Source: Imbricaverruca yamaguchii (lineage: Eukaryota > Arthropoda > Thecostraca > Neoverrucidae). Taken from it: a stretch of 64,000 nt of DNA. Position numbers and translations under genes: made by a program. Shown piece by piece: positions 21,305 through 31,709 of the stretch (positions are counted from its first letter, which is position 1; each line of letters starts with the position of its first letter). The stretch covers positions 3,876,001 through 3,940,000 of the forward strand of contig JAOTOL010001661.1 in NCBI GenBank assembly GCA_034440575.1, in the 5' to 3' direction. Below the pieces are notes generated by a model, which saw nothing but the letters and a program-made list of their open reading frames with translations, did no database searches and was not told the DNA's origin.

Positions 21305-22408
21305 CATAAACGCCTACCAATACGAATTGTGAATACCACTACGAGAGACTTTACCTTGTACCCAGAGCAGGTAATAGCATTCGCTGAGACTATAGCCGAC
21401 TCGGATTTGGAAAACCTTGTTGACTTGTCCCAAGACATTGACTTGACACCGCCAACCGCACCCTCTGACCCACTCGAGCAAGCCAAACTGACTCACTTGA
21501 CTGGCACTGACAAAGACAGACTGGAACAGCTGCTACGTGCTAACACTGACTTATTTGCCGCGACTGACGGAGATTTCGGAACGACTGATGTCATCAAAAT
21601 GGACATTGACACTGGAGATAACCCACCGATCCGACAAGCTCCTTACAAAACGCCATTCTCTCAGCGAAAATATGTTGAAGATCAAATTAAAGTAATGCTA
21701 GAAGCCGGTATCATTGAAGAATCAGACAGCCCATGGGCGGCTCCGATAGTAATTGTTCGCAAAAAAGATGGAAGCAACCGTTTCGCAATAGACTTCAGAA
21801 AATTAAACAAGGTGACCAAGAAAAACAGCTACCCACTCCCCCTCATTGAGGACATCCTTGCCTCTTTGGTAGGTGCGAAGTTCTTGTCGTCTTTGGACTT
21901 GAAAGCTGGTTATTGGCAAATTCCGATGTCAGAGGAGAGCATCCCAAAAACAGCATTCACGTGTTTTCTAGGCCTGTGGAACTTTCGCAAAATGCCATTT
22001 GGCATCTGTAACGCCCCATCCAAGTTCATGGAATTAATGAATAAGGTGTTGTCTGGAATTCAAAATCAGTTTGCAACTGCCTACATCGATGACATCATAG
22101 TATACTCAAAAACGTTTGACGAACATTTGGCTCATCTCGAAGAAGTTTTTCGCCGACTACGCAAAGCAAAGCTGAAGTTGAAGCTTTCTAAATGCGATTT
22201 CTTGAAAGAAAAAGTGCAGTACTTGGGACACGTAGTGTCCGCTTCTGGCATCGAGCCAAACCCTGAGAAAGTTGAAGCCATTCAGCATATGGCAGCCCCG
22301 ATTAATGTCAAGGGAGTCCGCTCATTAATCGGTATGTGTTCATACTACCGACGCTTCATTCCAGGATTTAGCCAAATTGCCGCGCCATTGATTAACCTGA
22401 CAAAGTAA
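21305..22408 (+). CDS. pol: Gypsy pol: reverse transcriptase
   Basis: Same frame as the protease. The linker is followed by the full RT domain: SPWAAPIVIVRKKDGS, FAIDFRKLNKVT, SSLDLKAGYWQIP (first catalytic Asp), MPFGICNAPSKF and YIDDIIVYSK (catalytic DD at about nt 22088-22093). The thumb/connection with YLGHVVSASGI and YYRRFIPGFS follows. It ends at an in-frame TAA (22406-22408) just before RNase H. Coding sequence continues in the same frame, so this is a single nonsense interruption. Confidence 0.93.
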   Translation, partial: HKRLPIRIVNTTTRDFTLYPEQVIAFAETIADSDLENLVDLSQDIDLTPPTAPSDPLEQAKLTHLTGTDKDRLEQLLRANTDLFAATDGDFGTTDVIKMDIDTGDNPPIRQAPYKTPFSQRKYVEDQIKVMLEAGIIEESDSPWAAPIVIVRKKDGSNRFAIDFRKLNKVTKKNSYPLPLIEDILASLVGAKFLSSLDLKAGYWQIPMSEESIPKTAFTCFLGLWNFRKMPFGICNAPSKFMELMNKVLSGIQNQFATAYIDDIIVYSKTFDEHLAHLEEVFRRLRKAKLKLKLSKCDFLKEKVQYLGHVVSASGIEPNPEKVEAIQHMAAPINVKGVRSLIGMCSYYRRFIPGFSQIAAPLINLTK

Positions 22409-25147
22409 CATGCAATATTCGCCTGGACAGATGATTGCGAAAATGCGTTTGCAACATTAAAACAAAAAATAGCGTCTGCGCCAGTGCTGGCGTACCCTAA
22501 CATCACGAAAGACTACAAATTATATACGGACGCCTCACAGACAGCTGTTGGAGCAGTTTTGGTACAGGAACATGATGGAAACGAACGAGTGATACAGTAC
22601 TTATCGAAACAGTTGAACGAAACTCAACAAAAGTGGCCAGTGATCCTCCGCGAGGCCTTCGCAACGGTCTGGTCTGTTCAGAAATTACGCCAATATTTGT
22701 TAGGATCGAAATTCACCATTTTGACTGACCACCGTCCGTTGACGTTCCTGAACCTGTCAGAAATGAAGAACCCAATGGTTCAGAGGTGGGCGATCAGGCT
22801 TTCAGAGCACAACTGTGAAGTGGTATATATCAAAGGAACCAAAAATGTATTAGCAGATCATCTTAGCAGAATGAGTGAAACCGAACAAAAAGTAAACGTA
22901 ATCGACACTGATCATGTTCCAATAGGCGACTTTAGGAACACCGAATTCAGAAAACCCGAGGAAGAATTGAGCAGAGAGGAAAAGTTTAAGGATGTAATGG
23001 TGAAATGGGAAAACATAGACGAGCTTCAAAAGGTTGATGAGGACATAGCAAATATTCGAAAAATCATGAATGACAAAAATCACGCAGATTATCGAGACAT
23101 CGTTTTGCATTATATGGAGTTGGACAGACTCATCTACAAAGTCAGCGACGGACCTCGCTGTGGACCATTTCCAGGCTTACAACTATGTGTGCCTAAATGT
23201 CTGAGACAAGAAGTATTGAAGGAGATGCACGAAGGTTTCTTTGCAGGGCACATGGGACTCGCAAAAACTTACGAAAGGCTTAAATTGAGATATTACTGGA
23301 ACGGAATGTGGAGAGACACAGTGGCCTACCTCAAGGCTTGCGTGCCTTGCACTGGACGCAGGGCCAAGGCAGCACCCGCCCCGATGCAGGAGATGCCAGT
23401 ACCTCACTATCCCTTTGAAATGATTGCTATTGACACTTGCGGACCGTACCCAGAAACGCAAAAAGGTAACCGCTACGTCATAACGATTATCGACTTGTTT
23501 TCCTCGTGGCCTGAAAGTTTTTGCACAGCACGAAAGGACGCTCACACCGTCGCAAAAATCCTCATGGAAGAAATCATTCCACGCCACTCATGTCCACGAG
23601 TCATCCTCTCTGACTTAGGATCCGAATTCAGAAATGCCGTTGTTGATGAATTGGAAACGTGCTTAAACATTCGCCATATCACAACTATCGCGTATAGGCC
23701 GGAATATAACGGGCGTTGCGAACGTTATCACCGGTGCCAAAACGACATATTGGCAAAAACAATTAACCAAAATCAAGATGACTGGGATACGAAAATACCT
23801 GCAACTCTGGCTGCCTACCGAACGGCAAATATTGGAAGCTCCGGAACCATTTCGCCTTTCTTCACACTGTATGGCAGAGACCCCGTTCTCCCTTTGGACA
23901 ATTTGCTCCAGCCAAAAGTAAAATATTATGGGGAGGACTATGTCCCAAAAATGCTGAACAATTTGCATGAAGCTTACAGCCACGTGAAAATGCACATTGT
24001 CGAGAGCCATGAGAGGAACCGAGAGTACGCTGACCGAAAATCCAAACCACGAAACTTCAAAATTGGAGATCCCGTATATTATTATGACACAACCGTACAG
24101 CCTGGGACGTCGCCAAAATTCTCGCTCCCCTGGAAACCTTACTTTCGGATTATCAAGCAGACTAGCCCAGTAAATTATGTCATTAGGAATCAGATCACCG
24201 GTATGACCCGACTGGTACATGTCAAGAAACTGCGACTAGCGGACCCGAACACAGCCTGGGAAACCACCAAGGATTCAGACGAGCCAGTGAACCAGAAATA
24301 TCTAGAGAAAACGTCAAAGTTAGACCGTACATCCCCTGAACGAGTGCAGCCTTCTAGGTCAGCCAAACGGGCCGAGGCCGGCCCCGATTACAGTCCCTGT
24401 GAGGATTGTCCCATGGACGTATGCAGTCCGCCGAGAACAAAGGATGATGAAACCGCTGAGTTCACAGAGCCCATGCCGGGTTCAGTGCAACCACCCCCGG
24501 TCGAGTCTGACCTGCCGGAAAGAGCACCTCTCACCTGGCCAGCGGATGCAGCTGAGCAAACACCGGTATCAAGTGATACTGAGCCGGACATTCCTTTGTC
24601 TGAACCAGTTCAGAGGAACAAAAGGCCGTTGCCGTCGACCAGTGAGTCTGACGACGATGCCCCACTTTCGGAATTAGTTCAACGAAACAAAAGACCACTC
24701 CCCTCTTCGAGCGATTCCGAAGACAATCTACCCCTATCAGAGTTAGCAGAACGCCTAAAACGACCACTGCCCACGTATAGTGATTCAGACCCTGAAAATT
24801 CGCAGTCGCAATTAGCAAAACGTTCGAAGCCCCCGATTAGCGACTCGGAAGATGAAATTCCGCTTTCAGAATTAGCACAACGCTTGCAGGATTCGACTGG
24901 AAGCCCAGTGAGGCCAGTCCCGGAAAAGCGACCTTTGGTGGAATCATCTGATGATGATCGTCCTCCGTGCAAACTTCAAATTCACGATGACTCTGCTACT
25001 TCCACCGATTACGAAGCTGATGTCGACCGTGTCGACGTCACGCCTAATAAAGCTAGCGCCTTTGCGAGCTTTGTGGAGATGCAAAATGAATCAATGATGA
25101 AACAGATGAAATTACAAATGATGATGTTCCAGTCATTGCTTAAGTAG
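22409..25147 (+). CDS. pol: Gypsy pol: RNase H and integrase
   Basis: RNase H with the four acidic motifs: LYTDAS, LREAFAT, LTDHRPL and NVLADHLSR. Integrase: H2C2 zinc finger (HEGFFAGH...CVPC), then a DD35E core with Asp at nt 23432 and 23612 and Glu at 23720 (35 residues apart), and a GPY/F-like WKPYFRI motif near 24130. A ~300-residue C-terminal extension follows. It is acidic and Ser/Pro-rich, with about five copies of a ~23-residue PLSELxxRxKRPLP unit (nt 24592-24906) and a Met/Gln-rich terminal helix. No ATG begins this stretch. It is the continuation of pol after the 22406 stop. Confidence 0.93.
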   Translation, partial: HAIFAWTDDCENAFATLKQKIASAPVLAYPNITKDYKLYTDASQTAVGAVLVQEHDGNERVIQYLSKQLNETQQKWPVILREAFATVWSVQKLRQYLLGSKFTILTDHRPLTFLNLSEMKNPMVQRWAIRLSEHNCEVVYIKGTKNVLADHLSRMSETEQKVNVIDTDHVPIGDFRNTEFRKPEEELSREEKFKDVMVKWENIDELQKVDEDIANIRKIMNDKNHADYRDIVLHYMELDRLIYKVSDGPRCGPFPGLQLCVPKCLRQEVLKEMHEGFFAGHMGLAKTYERLKLRYYWNGMWRDTVAYLKACVPCTGRRAKAAPAPMQEMPVPHYPFEMIAIDTCGPYPETQKGNRYVITIIDLFSSWPESFCTARKDAHTVAKILMEEIIPRHSCPRVILSDLGSEFRNAVVDELETCLNIRHITTIAYRPEYNGRCERYHRCQNDILAKTINQNQDDWDTKIPATLAAYRTANIGSSGTISPFFTLYGRDPVLPLDNLLQPKVKYYGEDYVPKMLNNLHEAYSHVKMHIVESHERNREYADRKSKPRNFKIGDPVYYYDTTVQPGTSPKFSLPWKPYFRIIKQTSPVNYVIRNQITGMTRLVHVKKLRLADPNTAWETTKDSDEPVNQKYLEKTSKLDRTSPERVQPSRSAKRAEAGPDYSPCEDCPMDVCSPPRTKDDETAEFTEPMPGSVQPPPVESDLPERAPLTWPADAAEQTPVSSDTEPDIPLSEPVQRNKRPLPSTSESDDDAPLSELVQRNKRPLPSSSDSEDNLPLSELAERLKRPLPTYSDSDPENSQSQLAKRSKPPISDSEDEIPLSELAQRLQDSTGSPVRPVPEKRPLVESSDDDRPPCKLQIHDDSATSTDYEADVDRVDVTPNKASAFASFVEMQNESMMKQMKLQMMMFQSLLK

Positions 25148-25537
25148 AAAGCCGAAATGTTGAATTGTTGAAGTATACCTGTGAGTCACTTCAAGTGATT
25201 GTGTAAGTGTATTGTTGGCGCAGTGACGCCACGTCAGGTGACGTGAGTACGTCATCCTCAGGCATGATAGCCGGTGCCATTAATGTGATGCGTGTAGCAC
25301 CACCATGACGGAACCCCTTATGGGCATAATGATGTTGATGTGACGTTGTGACGTCACCTATCCTGATGTCTAGTGTGATACAGGTCGTTGGTTTTATAAA
25401 ACGTCGGTGGTCGAAATCATTCTTATCCTACTCTTCCTTGTACTTAAAACCACTTACGGAACTCTGTTTTTGCCATGCGGCGTCTTATATTCAATCCCAG
25501 CTGACCGGTAACTTGAAAACACTTAGGATAAATCTAG
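25148..25537 (+). other. Gypsy post-pol spacer
   Basis: Non-coding gap between pol and the third ORF. It has a splice-donor-like CTGTGAGT at about 25179 and several ACGTCA/TGACGT motifs (25230-25360). Whether the downstream ORFs are read from a spliced mRNA is unknown. Confidence 0.5.
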
Positions 25538-25879
25538 ATGCTACCTAGCCTCGACAGTGGCCACGAGACGGCAGCCCTGTTGATGTTACCCGACCTCGAC
25601 ATTCCGGTCTCTCGCCTCAGTTATCAACTGCAGACAAAACGTGGACTCCGCTACCATGTAGCATTAGGACATGCGGCCTTGATCATTCCCGTGGTATTGA
25701 TACTAGTAGCTGCAACAGGTGTTATCGTGTATTATCTTCTGAAACGAAAACAGAGTTCTGTTCCCGCCTGTCTCGCAACACAACCTTCAACCCTCCAACC
25801 CCTCCCGCTCGGTGAAGACATCATCGTCATCCGCGCTGGCCACGAGCCAGCGGCAACACGATCTGACAATCGGGCGTGA
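25538..25879 (+). CDS. Small ORF with membrane segment in gypsy element
   Basis: 113 codons from ATG. There is one strongly hydrophobic stretch at residues 46-68 (ALIIPVVLILVAATGVIVYY) bounded on the C-terminal side by KRK, as expected for a single-pass membrane anchor with positive-inside charge. The position after pol and before the 3' LTR is where env-like third ORFs sit in some gypsy elements, but I see no signal peptide, furin site or fusion motif. It may be an env C-terminal remnant, an accessory protein, or chance. It ends overlapping the start of the next open frame. Confidence 0.45.
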   Translation: MLPSLDSGHETAALLMLPDLDIPVSRLSYQLQTKRGLRYHVALGHAALIIPVVLILVAATGVIVYYLLKRKQSSVPACLATQPSTLQPLPLGEDIIVIRAGHEPAATRSDNRA

Positions 25880-25953
25880 CGAGACGGTCACGCCAGTTGC
25901 CACAGGACACCGACTGGAGCACGCCACCTCACGCCGACACCGCCGCTGACGAC

Positions 25954-26475
25954 ATGGACTTCGGGATCTCCCGCGTGCTCGCTGTCAGACGAGGCAGTAC
26001 TGACATGGAGTACCTGGTGGAGTGGGACGGATTCCCACCATCAGAGGCGACCTGGGAGGAGGCTGCATACCTCCCAGAGGATCTTCTGTATCGACTGGCG
26101 GCCCCAGGTGCGACTCTACCAATGGAAAGGTGCGGACCGAAGGGACGGCCGGGACCGCGCAGTCAAAAGCCGCATACGTACAGTCACTATGGTGACTGGT
26201 GTGACGCTTGCGGCCGCGTCACCAACCACGGAGCAGACGGCCCCTGTAACTCGACGGCCGGAACGGCGCTGCCGAGCGCCGTTGAGGACCTGATGACCGG
26301 AGAGGCGCAGACGAGCGCCGCTGACAACGCATGCACCTCTGCAGGTGCGACTGGCGGCCTGAGCGATGACTCAGCCGGTGGCGAGCCGGAAACCACTGCG
26401 GGTGAGCTGAGGTCTCACCTGCGACGTCACATGGAGCGACGTCACAGCTGGCCGGATTGTCACCCCGACCAGTGA
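25954..26475 (+). CDS. Chromodomain ORF in gypsy element
   Basis: Open from 25876 (GTG); the first ATG is 25954, giving 173 codons. Immediately after the ATG lies a chromodomain: ISRVLAVRRG, MEYLVEWDGFPPSEATWEE and YLPEDLL, with the cage aromatics and the W-x(2)-G/F-P-S-x-A-T-W-E core. C-terminal to it are WCDACGRVTNH...C (possible zinc-binding cluster) and an acidic Ala/Thr/Ser-rich tail. Chromodomains bind methylated histone tails, and in chromoviruses they sit at the integrase C-terminus to direct insertion. Here it is a separate downstream frame, which is odd. It could be a displaced targeting module or an independent accessory protein. Confidence 0.65.
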   Translation: MDFGISRVLAVRRGSTDMEYLVEWDGFPPSEATWEEAAYLPEDLLYRLAAPGATLPMERCGPKGRPGPRSQKPHTYSHYGDWCDACGRVTNHGADGPCNSTAGTALPSAVEDLMTGEAQTSAADNACTSAGATGGLSDDSAGGEPETTAGELRSHLRRHMERRHSWPDCHPDQ

Positions 26476-26855
26476 CCCAACCGCGAGTGAGACACCATCG
26501 AACGTTGGACGCGTGGGACGGTCACCCACGTTCCAACGCCCCGAACTGGACTGAACATTGGCAGGACACCGACAACGTGAACATTGTGATTGCGCGCGCG
26601 AATAGTGATTCCGACTTATACGTGAAATCATTGCAATTAGTATAAGGTGTACTAACATGGACCAGGGCCATGGGTACCCCTTAAAGACCCCTAGACTAAC
26701 CCGCGTAGGACCTTCAGTTGATCAAAGGAATCCGTTTGTAATTCGTTGCGGTATCATGTATGTTTCTTTATTCGTGTGTGATGTAAACGGCCGTGATTTG
26801 TCTAAGTGGAGTTCAGAATTCATCTGTAAATTGACTTCGACCTTTTCGACCTCAA
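26476..26855 (+). other. Gypsy 3' untranslated region
   Basis: Non-coding DNA between the chromodomain ORF and the 3' LTR. No purine-rich tract is evident directly before 26856, unlike in typical LTR elements. Confidence 0.55.
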
Positions 26856-27377
26856 TGTTGTGTTGTAACAGAGTTGCTAGACACGTACTGTTTTAATCGT
26901 ATAATATCTAACTGTGGGTGTTGTGACTCCGTAAATCAGCCGACCTACCATGCCCGGCACATATCACGCCCGTACATGTCCGTCCGGCGCCGGCGACGCG
27001 GTCACCGGCCCTCGTCGGAACCGAGTCAGCATTTACGGGCCAACGCCCGGCTGCTGTGACCTGTACCGGCCTTCCGGCCGTGTCTGAGCCAGGGCTGTGG
27101 CCAGACCCCCGCAGAGAGACGTGTCTGGACTGTCGAGCCGCGCGGACCTGTCGCTGTCGGTCGCGTGCGTAAATTAACAACTGTATTTCGGCCTCCAAAT
27201 TGAGAACTGAAAGTGATTGCTGTCGGCCTGGAACATTATTGCGAGTGTCTCTATATATTCACTATATTTTCTGCACAATATATCGTGCAGAGAACATATC
27301 ATTTTTGGTATTCGGAGTTATCGCGACGCGCGGGTCCTCTAGTCTATCACAAGCCAAGAAGAAGGACCTTCACCACA
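26856..27377 (+). repeat. 3' LTR, full length
   Basis: About 520 bp, beginning TGTTGTGTTGTAAC and ending CACCACA. The ends match the short 5' LTR (19060-19189). The 405-bp middle (26915-27319), absent from the 5' LTR, contains a TATA-like CTATATATTC at about 27250. Short TG...CA ends are consistent with an LTR. Confidence 0.85.
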
Positions 27378-28348
27378 CTGTTTCCGATTCAGAGCATGAA
27401 TGAAGGATTACAATCGAAGTTCGTGGAGCAGAGACTTTGCATATCTTTCTTTCAAATCAATGATCATAGGCCTCATGAGCAACAATGAAATGGCATACGC
27501 CACACCTGTTTCATAGCAGTACCAGAGCCGGTAGCAGTGTCAAGTGCCGCGAGGACTGGCGCTGCTTGTCTGCCCCTGGTCACAGCGGCAGCAGCAATAC
27601 ATGCCAACAAAACGGCAGGATCGGCCGGCATGAAACCAATCCAAAGTGCCGCCAGAACGGGAAGGAGGCGCCGCCAGTCCGCCCCTGGTCACGGTGGCAA
27701 CAACAAACAAGGTTACAACGGGCAGAACCGAGCGACACGACACGACACACAGCAGAGACGGTGACACATGGCCGGCAGTGTGAGGATGGACATCCTATCG
27801 CTGCCTGGTGACATGATGGCGGACCTGCCTAGATGCCCGCCCCTACGCTCTGCCGAGCAGAGTTCTTGCGCAACCAGCCGATGCGCACATGCAGCTTAAC
27901 TCGAGTCAGCCTCCGTCTCACACAACTATTCATACTCCTAGCTTCGGCTGCCGGCTACTAATGACGCCCACCCTGGGTCTCACGATGCTGGTGTCGCCTG
28001 TGCAAGTTGAGTCCATGATCAAGCATACATCAGAATTGAACTGGTTTGTCATCGCCCTCCACCACGTATGTGGCATGCAGCGCCCGCCGCGACCGATGGT
28101 GATTAACCAAGAGCTGGACACAACGGCCAGGAGCGACTCCGGTGCTTCAGACGTCGGATAGCCAAGCAATGTATTGACGCCTCATTTTGTAGGCAACGAA
28201 ACCGGCAACGACGGCAAGTCCGTCCTGCTCCAGTCCCAGTTTACTGATGATGGTTGTGTTAAAATTCATATGAATAGAAGTGGCATCAAACTAATTGAAG
28301 TGGTTCTTTATTTAGCTATACAAAGATACGATATAAAGATAAGGTAAG
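27378..28348. other. Unassigned sequence right of gypsy element
   Basis: No gene recognised. 27541-27600 and 27644-27707 are an imperfect local duplication (AAGTGCCGC...GCCCCTGGTCAC), which accounts for the overlapping open frames there. Confidence 0.5.
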
Positions 28349-29130
28349 CAGCATATGAAGGCTCCATATTTGATGGCGGTGGCCAAGTTCTATCGGTGAC
28401 ACAGCAGAAGGCCTTTGGTGTTATTCTGAACACATGTTTGGGGGCATCAGAACAGACGAAAGAATCCAGGAAGAAGGCACTGAGAATGCTCGGGGCAATA
28501 TATAGGAATGTATCATACATAAGTGAGGAAGTCATCAGGAAGCTTTACTGTGCATGTCAGGCCACATTTGGAATACTGTGTCCAAGCTTTGGCTCCTAGT
28601 TATGAAAAAGATTGTTCGTTTTTAGAGAGTAGAAAATATGGCTACAAAGATGGTTAATGACATAAGCAACCTGGCATATGAGGAAAGATTGAAGAAATTG
28701 AGCATGTTTTCACTTAGATATAGAAAGTTGAGAGGAGCACTCATTGAGGTCTTTAAATTTGTTCATGGTCAGGTGGATGGATATATTAGGTAAATATTTG
28801 AATCTAAAAGAAATGATGCATTTAAAGGATTTACAATTCAAAATTGAAGTTAACTACAACAGGACAAGGTTAAGACAGTCTGTCTTCACCAACGGAGTAA
28901 TAGAACACTGGAACCAGATGCCAAAAACTATTGTCAGTAGCAGCACATTGATCATCTTCAAAAACACCATAGGCAATTATTGCAAGAATAGAGGGCTTGC
29001 TTTTCAGTATTCCAGGGAGGGCTGATCGACGGATTTGGTGTGCAACTGGTTGAGTGCTCAGAGTGCAACCAAGAAGGGCTCTTGTGGCTCATAGTCACAC
29101 TGATCTTTTGTGTCTTGATGTCTAAGATGC
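28349..29130 (+). mobile_element. CR1/L2-like LINE, 5'-truncated 3' end copy
   Basis: Plus-strand copy of the family seen at 15778-18544. It starts within the RT thumb (ATGAAGGCTCC; LGASEQTKESRKKALRML, SEEVIRKLY), continues through the C-terminal VFTNGVIEHWNQMPKTIV motif to a stop near 29023, and ends in a 3' UTR with the conserved block AACCAAGAAGGGCTCTTGTG (29067) and a degenerate TTTTGTGTC tail. Several frame changes make it a pseudogene. It supplies the 3' region missing from the 15.8-kb copy. Confidence 0.88.
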
Positions 29131-29914
29131 TTCAAAATGCAGCAAGCATTCCAGACAAGCATGATGCAACACTCCATACCATACAGATCTGATAGGCAGG
29201 CTAATTCATAGAATGACACCAGAAAAGGCAGGTGTTGACACAGACATTATTTTCAGCTGCATCCGTGGCCAGGATCATAATCATCAGAGGTGAAGTAGTT
29301 GGAACAAATGAATGGGCTGGTTGGATGAACTCCATCAGCTCCTTTTCACTGTCAACCTGGTCTGACATGCATTTTCATCTCTTGGAAACATAAGCATGTT
29401 GATTGACAATCTCTTATTTCAATATCTTTCTTCCAGATGATAAAGATACACCACAACAAAACACTATACAATAAAACTACAACTAAAACGCACGTACACC
29501 GAACACAAGGTGTGACATTCATAAAACCATGCATAAAACAACCTACGAGGAAGCTATGTAAACAGCTGCGCTATTTGTGACTCAACTGCGCCATATAAGA
29601 ATTTGAGAAAATGTGTGCCCCTAAGACGCTGCATTCGTGATGGTCGTAGCCTAATTCGCAGCCTAACTGAGGATGATAAAATAACAGCTCAACACGATTC
29701 CGAAAACACAGACGTGATATTATAGGATTTAGAAAGTGAGTTGAATTGAAAATATCTTCCATTTTAAAATGCATGAAACCATTAAAACGGCCCAAAAGTG
29801 GGACCCCAGATGACGTCATTTGTACCATTCGAGCCGACACGCAGGAAGGCATGGTGATGACAGGGGCCTGGCCCCGAGTACTAAGTTATTTAGCAACGAC
29901 GTCTCCCTATGGCT
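29131..29914. other. Unassigned sequence
   Basis: AT-rich non-coding sequence with no recognisable gene. Confidence 0.5.
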
Positions 29915-30478
29915 TTGGTGGTGCAAGGTGGAAGGTGCAATAATAGCTGCCTTTGAATTGATGCGGTGGTATTGGTCTACAACCGTAATTAATATCTTCC
30001 GCTACATGTCTTTAAATGGCCCGCAAATAGAAAACGCCCGATGGACAATCTCAGTAAGTAACTTTGAGTAATTTCCAGCCGATATAAATGGGTAGAAAGC
30101 CACGAAATCATGAATTGAACTTCGAGATTTGCCCGATGGACGATCAGTATGTTTGGCGCAATTCTGTATGTGGCTTTCGTAAATCGTCCATCGGGCAAAT
30201 CTCGAAGTTCAATCCCTGATTTCGTGGATTTATGGCCATTTATATCGGTTGGAAATGACTCAAACCCCCAAATCGACGTCGAGGCTTATTTTAGAGCCAT
30301 TTTCACGAAAATTGGTGCAGTAGTTACCGAGTCCATGAGGAATTTTCTATTGTGATTACAGCGTTGCGCCGCCATTTCGGGCCATTTAAAAACATTTAAC
30401 GGAAAATATTAAACACGGTTGTAGGCCAATGCCACCGCATCAATTAAAAGGCAACTATTTTTGCACCTTTCATCGACG
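29915..30478. repeat. Long imperfect palindrome (~235-bp arms)
   Basis: Left arm 29925-30150 and right arm 30183-30475 are reverse complements. Shared segments are GCCTTTxAATTGATGCGGTGG, TTTAAATGGCCCG, CCGATATAAATGG, CCACGAAATCA and TTGAACTTCGAGATTTGCCC. The spacer is about 30 bp. The motif CCCGATGGAC with a following RATCTCA recurs at 30038, 30134, 30187 (inverted) and 30503 (inverted). No ORF is convincing. This is the structure of a foldback or palindromic MITE; the borders are approximate. Confidence 0.85.
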
Positions 30479-31709
30479 TCCACTTCGTAATTAATGAGAT
30501 CGTCCATCGGGAAAGAGGTAGGCGTTTTAGACCCTCCCTGATAAAAATGACGATCATGGCGCAGCATGTCACACGTACACCGACCCCTTCTTACGCAGCT
30601 GTCTCGTAGAGTGACCATCGTGCATGCAATTTTTTACTGACTATGATGTGGGCGCCGCACGCTCGACGCACTTGATGTTCTCATAAACTCCAGTACCCAA
30701 CCTGTCGCTAATGGGTGACCTTGAATTCTGTTAAGTTTATTAGGGCAAACATAGGACCTACATTAACAGGTTGTTTTTGCTAAGCAATCGTTTTTATATC
30801 ACCCCTTTGTATTTCATTGCTCGAACCCCGTAGTTTTGTAATTGGACAGAACTTACACAAAATGCGCCCGTTCGGAAAATCGCAGAATTATATAAGGCAT
30901 GGAGGGAGGCAAGCAACGGACGCCCAGGTGGGATATTTTAAAGCAAAACGACTTGAGAAACCCAAAAATACTGCCGGAGGCCATAACTCCGAAATCGTCA
31001 ATCGGGTTGGGCTAAAACTTGTTCAGGTGTGTGACTATCATGCACGCCAATTTTAGTACGCATCTAAATTTAGTAGGTGTGCAATTTGAAAATGTTTGGT
31101 TGATCCGTCATGGAACGCACCAGTTCAGACTCCCAATGGAAAGACATACATTACCAAAACTCGTCCTGAGCTACCAGATATTTCCGGAGTGTAGTGTGTG
31201 TGTGTGGGGGGGGGGAGGGGTATAGGGTATGGACAACACAATATCCCAGCGGTATGTGTCTACACACAATGCAATTTCCTCATTTTTATATCGATATTAG
31301 AGCAACGATATAATATAATACATTACAATACTTGAAGCCTCGATGCATCCCGAGCCGAGGATTTCTCTGAAAATTTCGATTCCAACATATTGCTCCTTTC
31401 AAACAACTCTCGTAAAAAAATTACTGCACACAGAGGCATCCCACCGGACATCTACCTCCAGCATGGAAACACCTCGACAGGCCAACACGTCATAACCACT
31501 CATCCATTACCTTGGACCATCACTAGCATTGCACTACATCCACGCATCGGGCCACCACCCTCGGTAGACCGGCAGCGTGGGACAGCCACAGCCAGTCCCA
31601 GGCAGTGACCTGACGTGATGTCCAGTGTCAGCGACATGTCAGTCACCACCACGCTGGTCACCCGCAGCGGCCACGTGATGCTCGCCCCACATCCGTAATA
31701 CTTCTGATT
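30479..31709. other. Unassigned sequence
   Basis: Non-coding. It includes a G-run (31206-31217). It may contain the 3' UTR of the minus-strand exon at 31710-31853, but no polyadenylation signal is confidently placed. Confidence 0.45.

Larger units (their letters stand above)
19060..27377 (+). mobile_element. Ty3/gypsy LTR retrotransposon with extra ORFs
   Basis: Order: 5' LTR (shortened), PBS, gag with CCHC knuckle, -1 frameshift cassette, protease, RT, RNase H, H2C2-DDE integrase with GPY/F-like motif, a small membrane-segment ORF, a chromodomain ORF, 3' LTR. Domain order RT-RNase H-integrase identifies Ty3/gypsy rather than copia. Two in-frame stops in pol (21302-21304, 22406-22408) and an internally deleted 5' LTR make this copy non-autonomous. 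I find no convincing target-site duplication and no clear polypurine tract just before the 3' LTR. The clade is undetermined. Confidence 0.95.
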
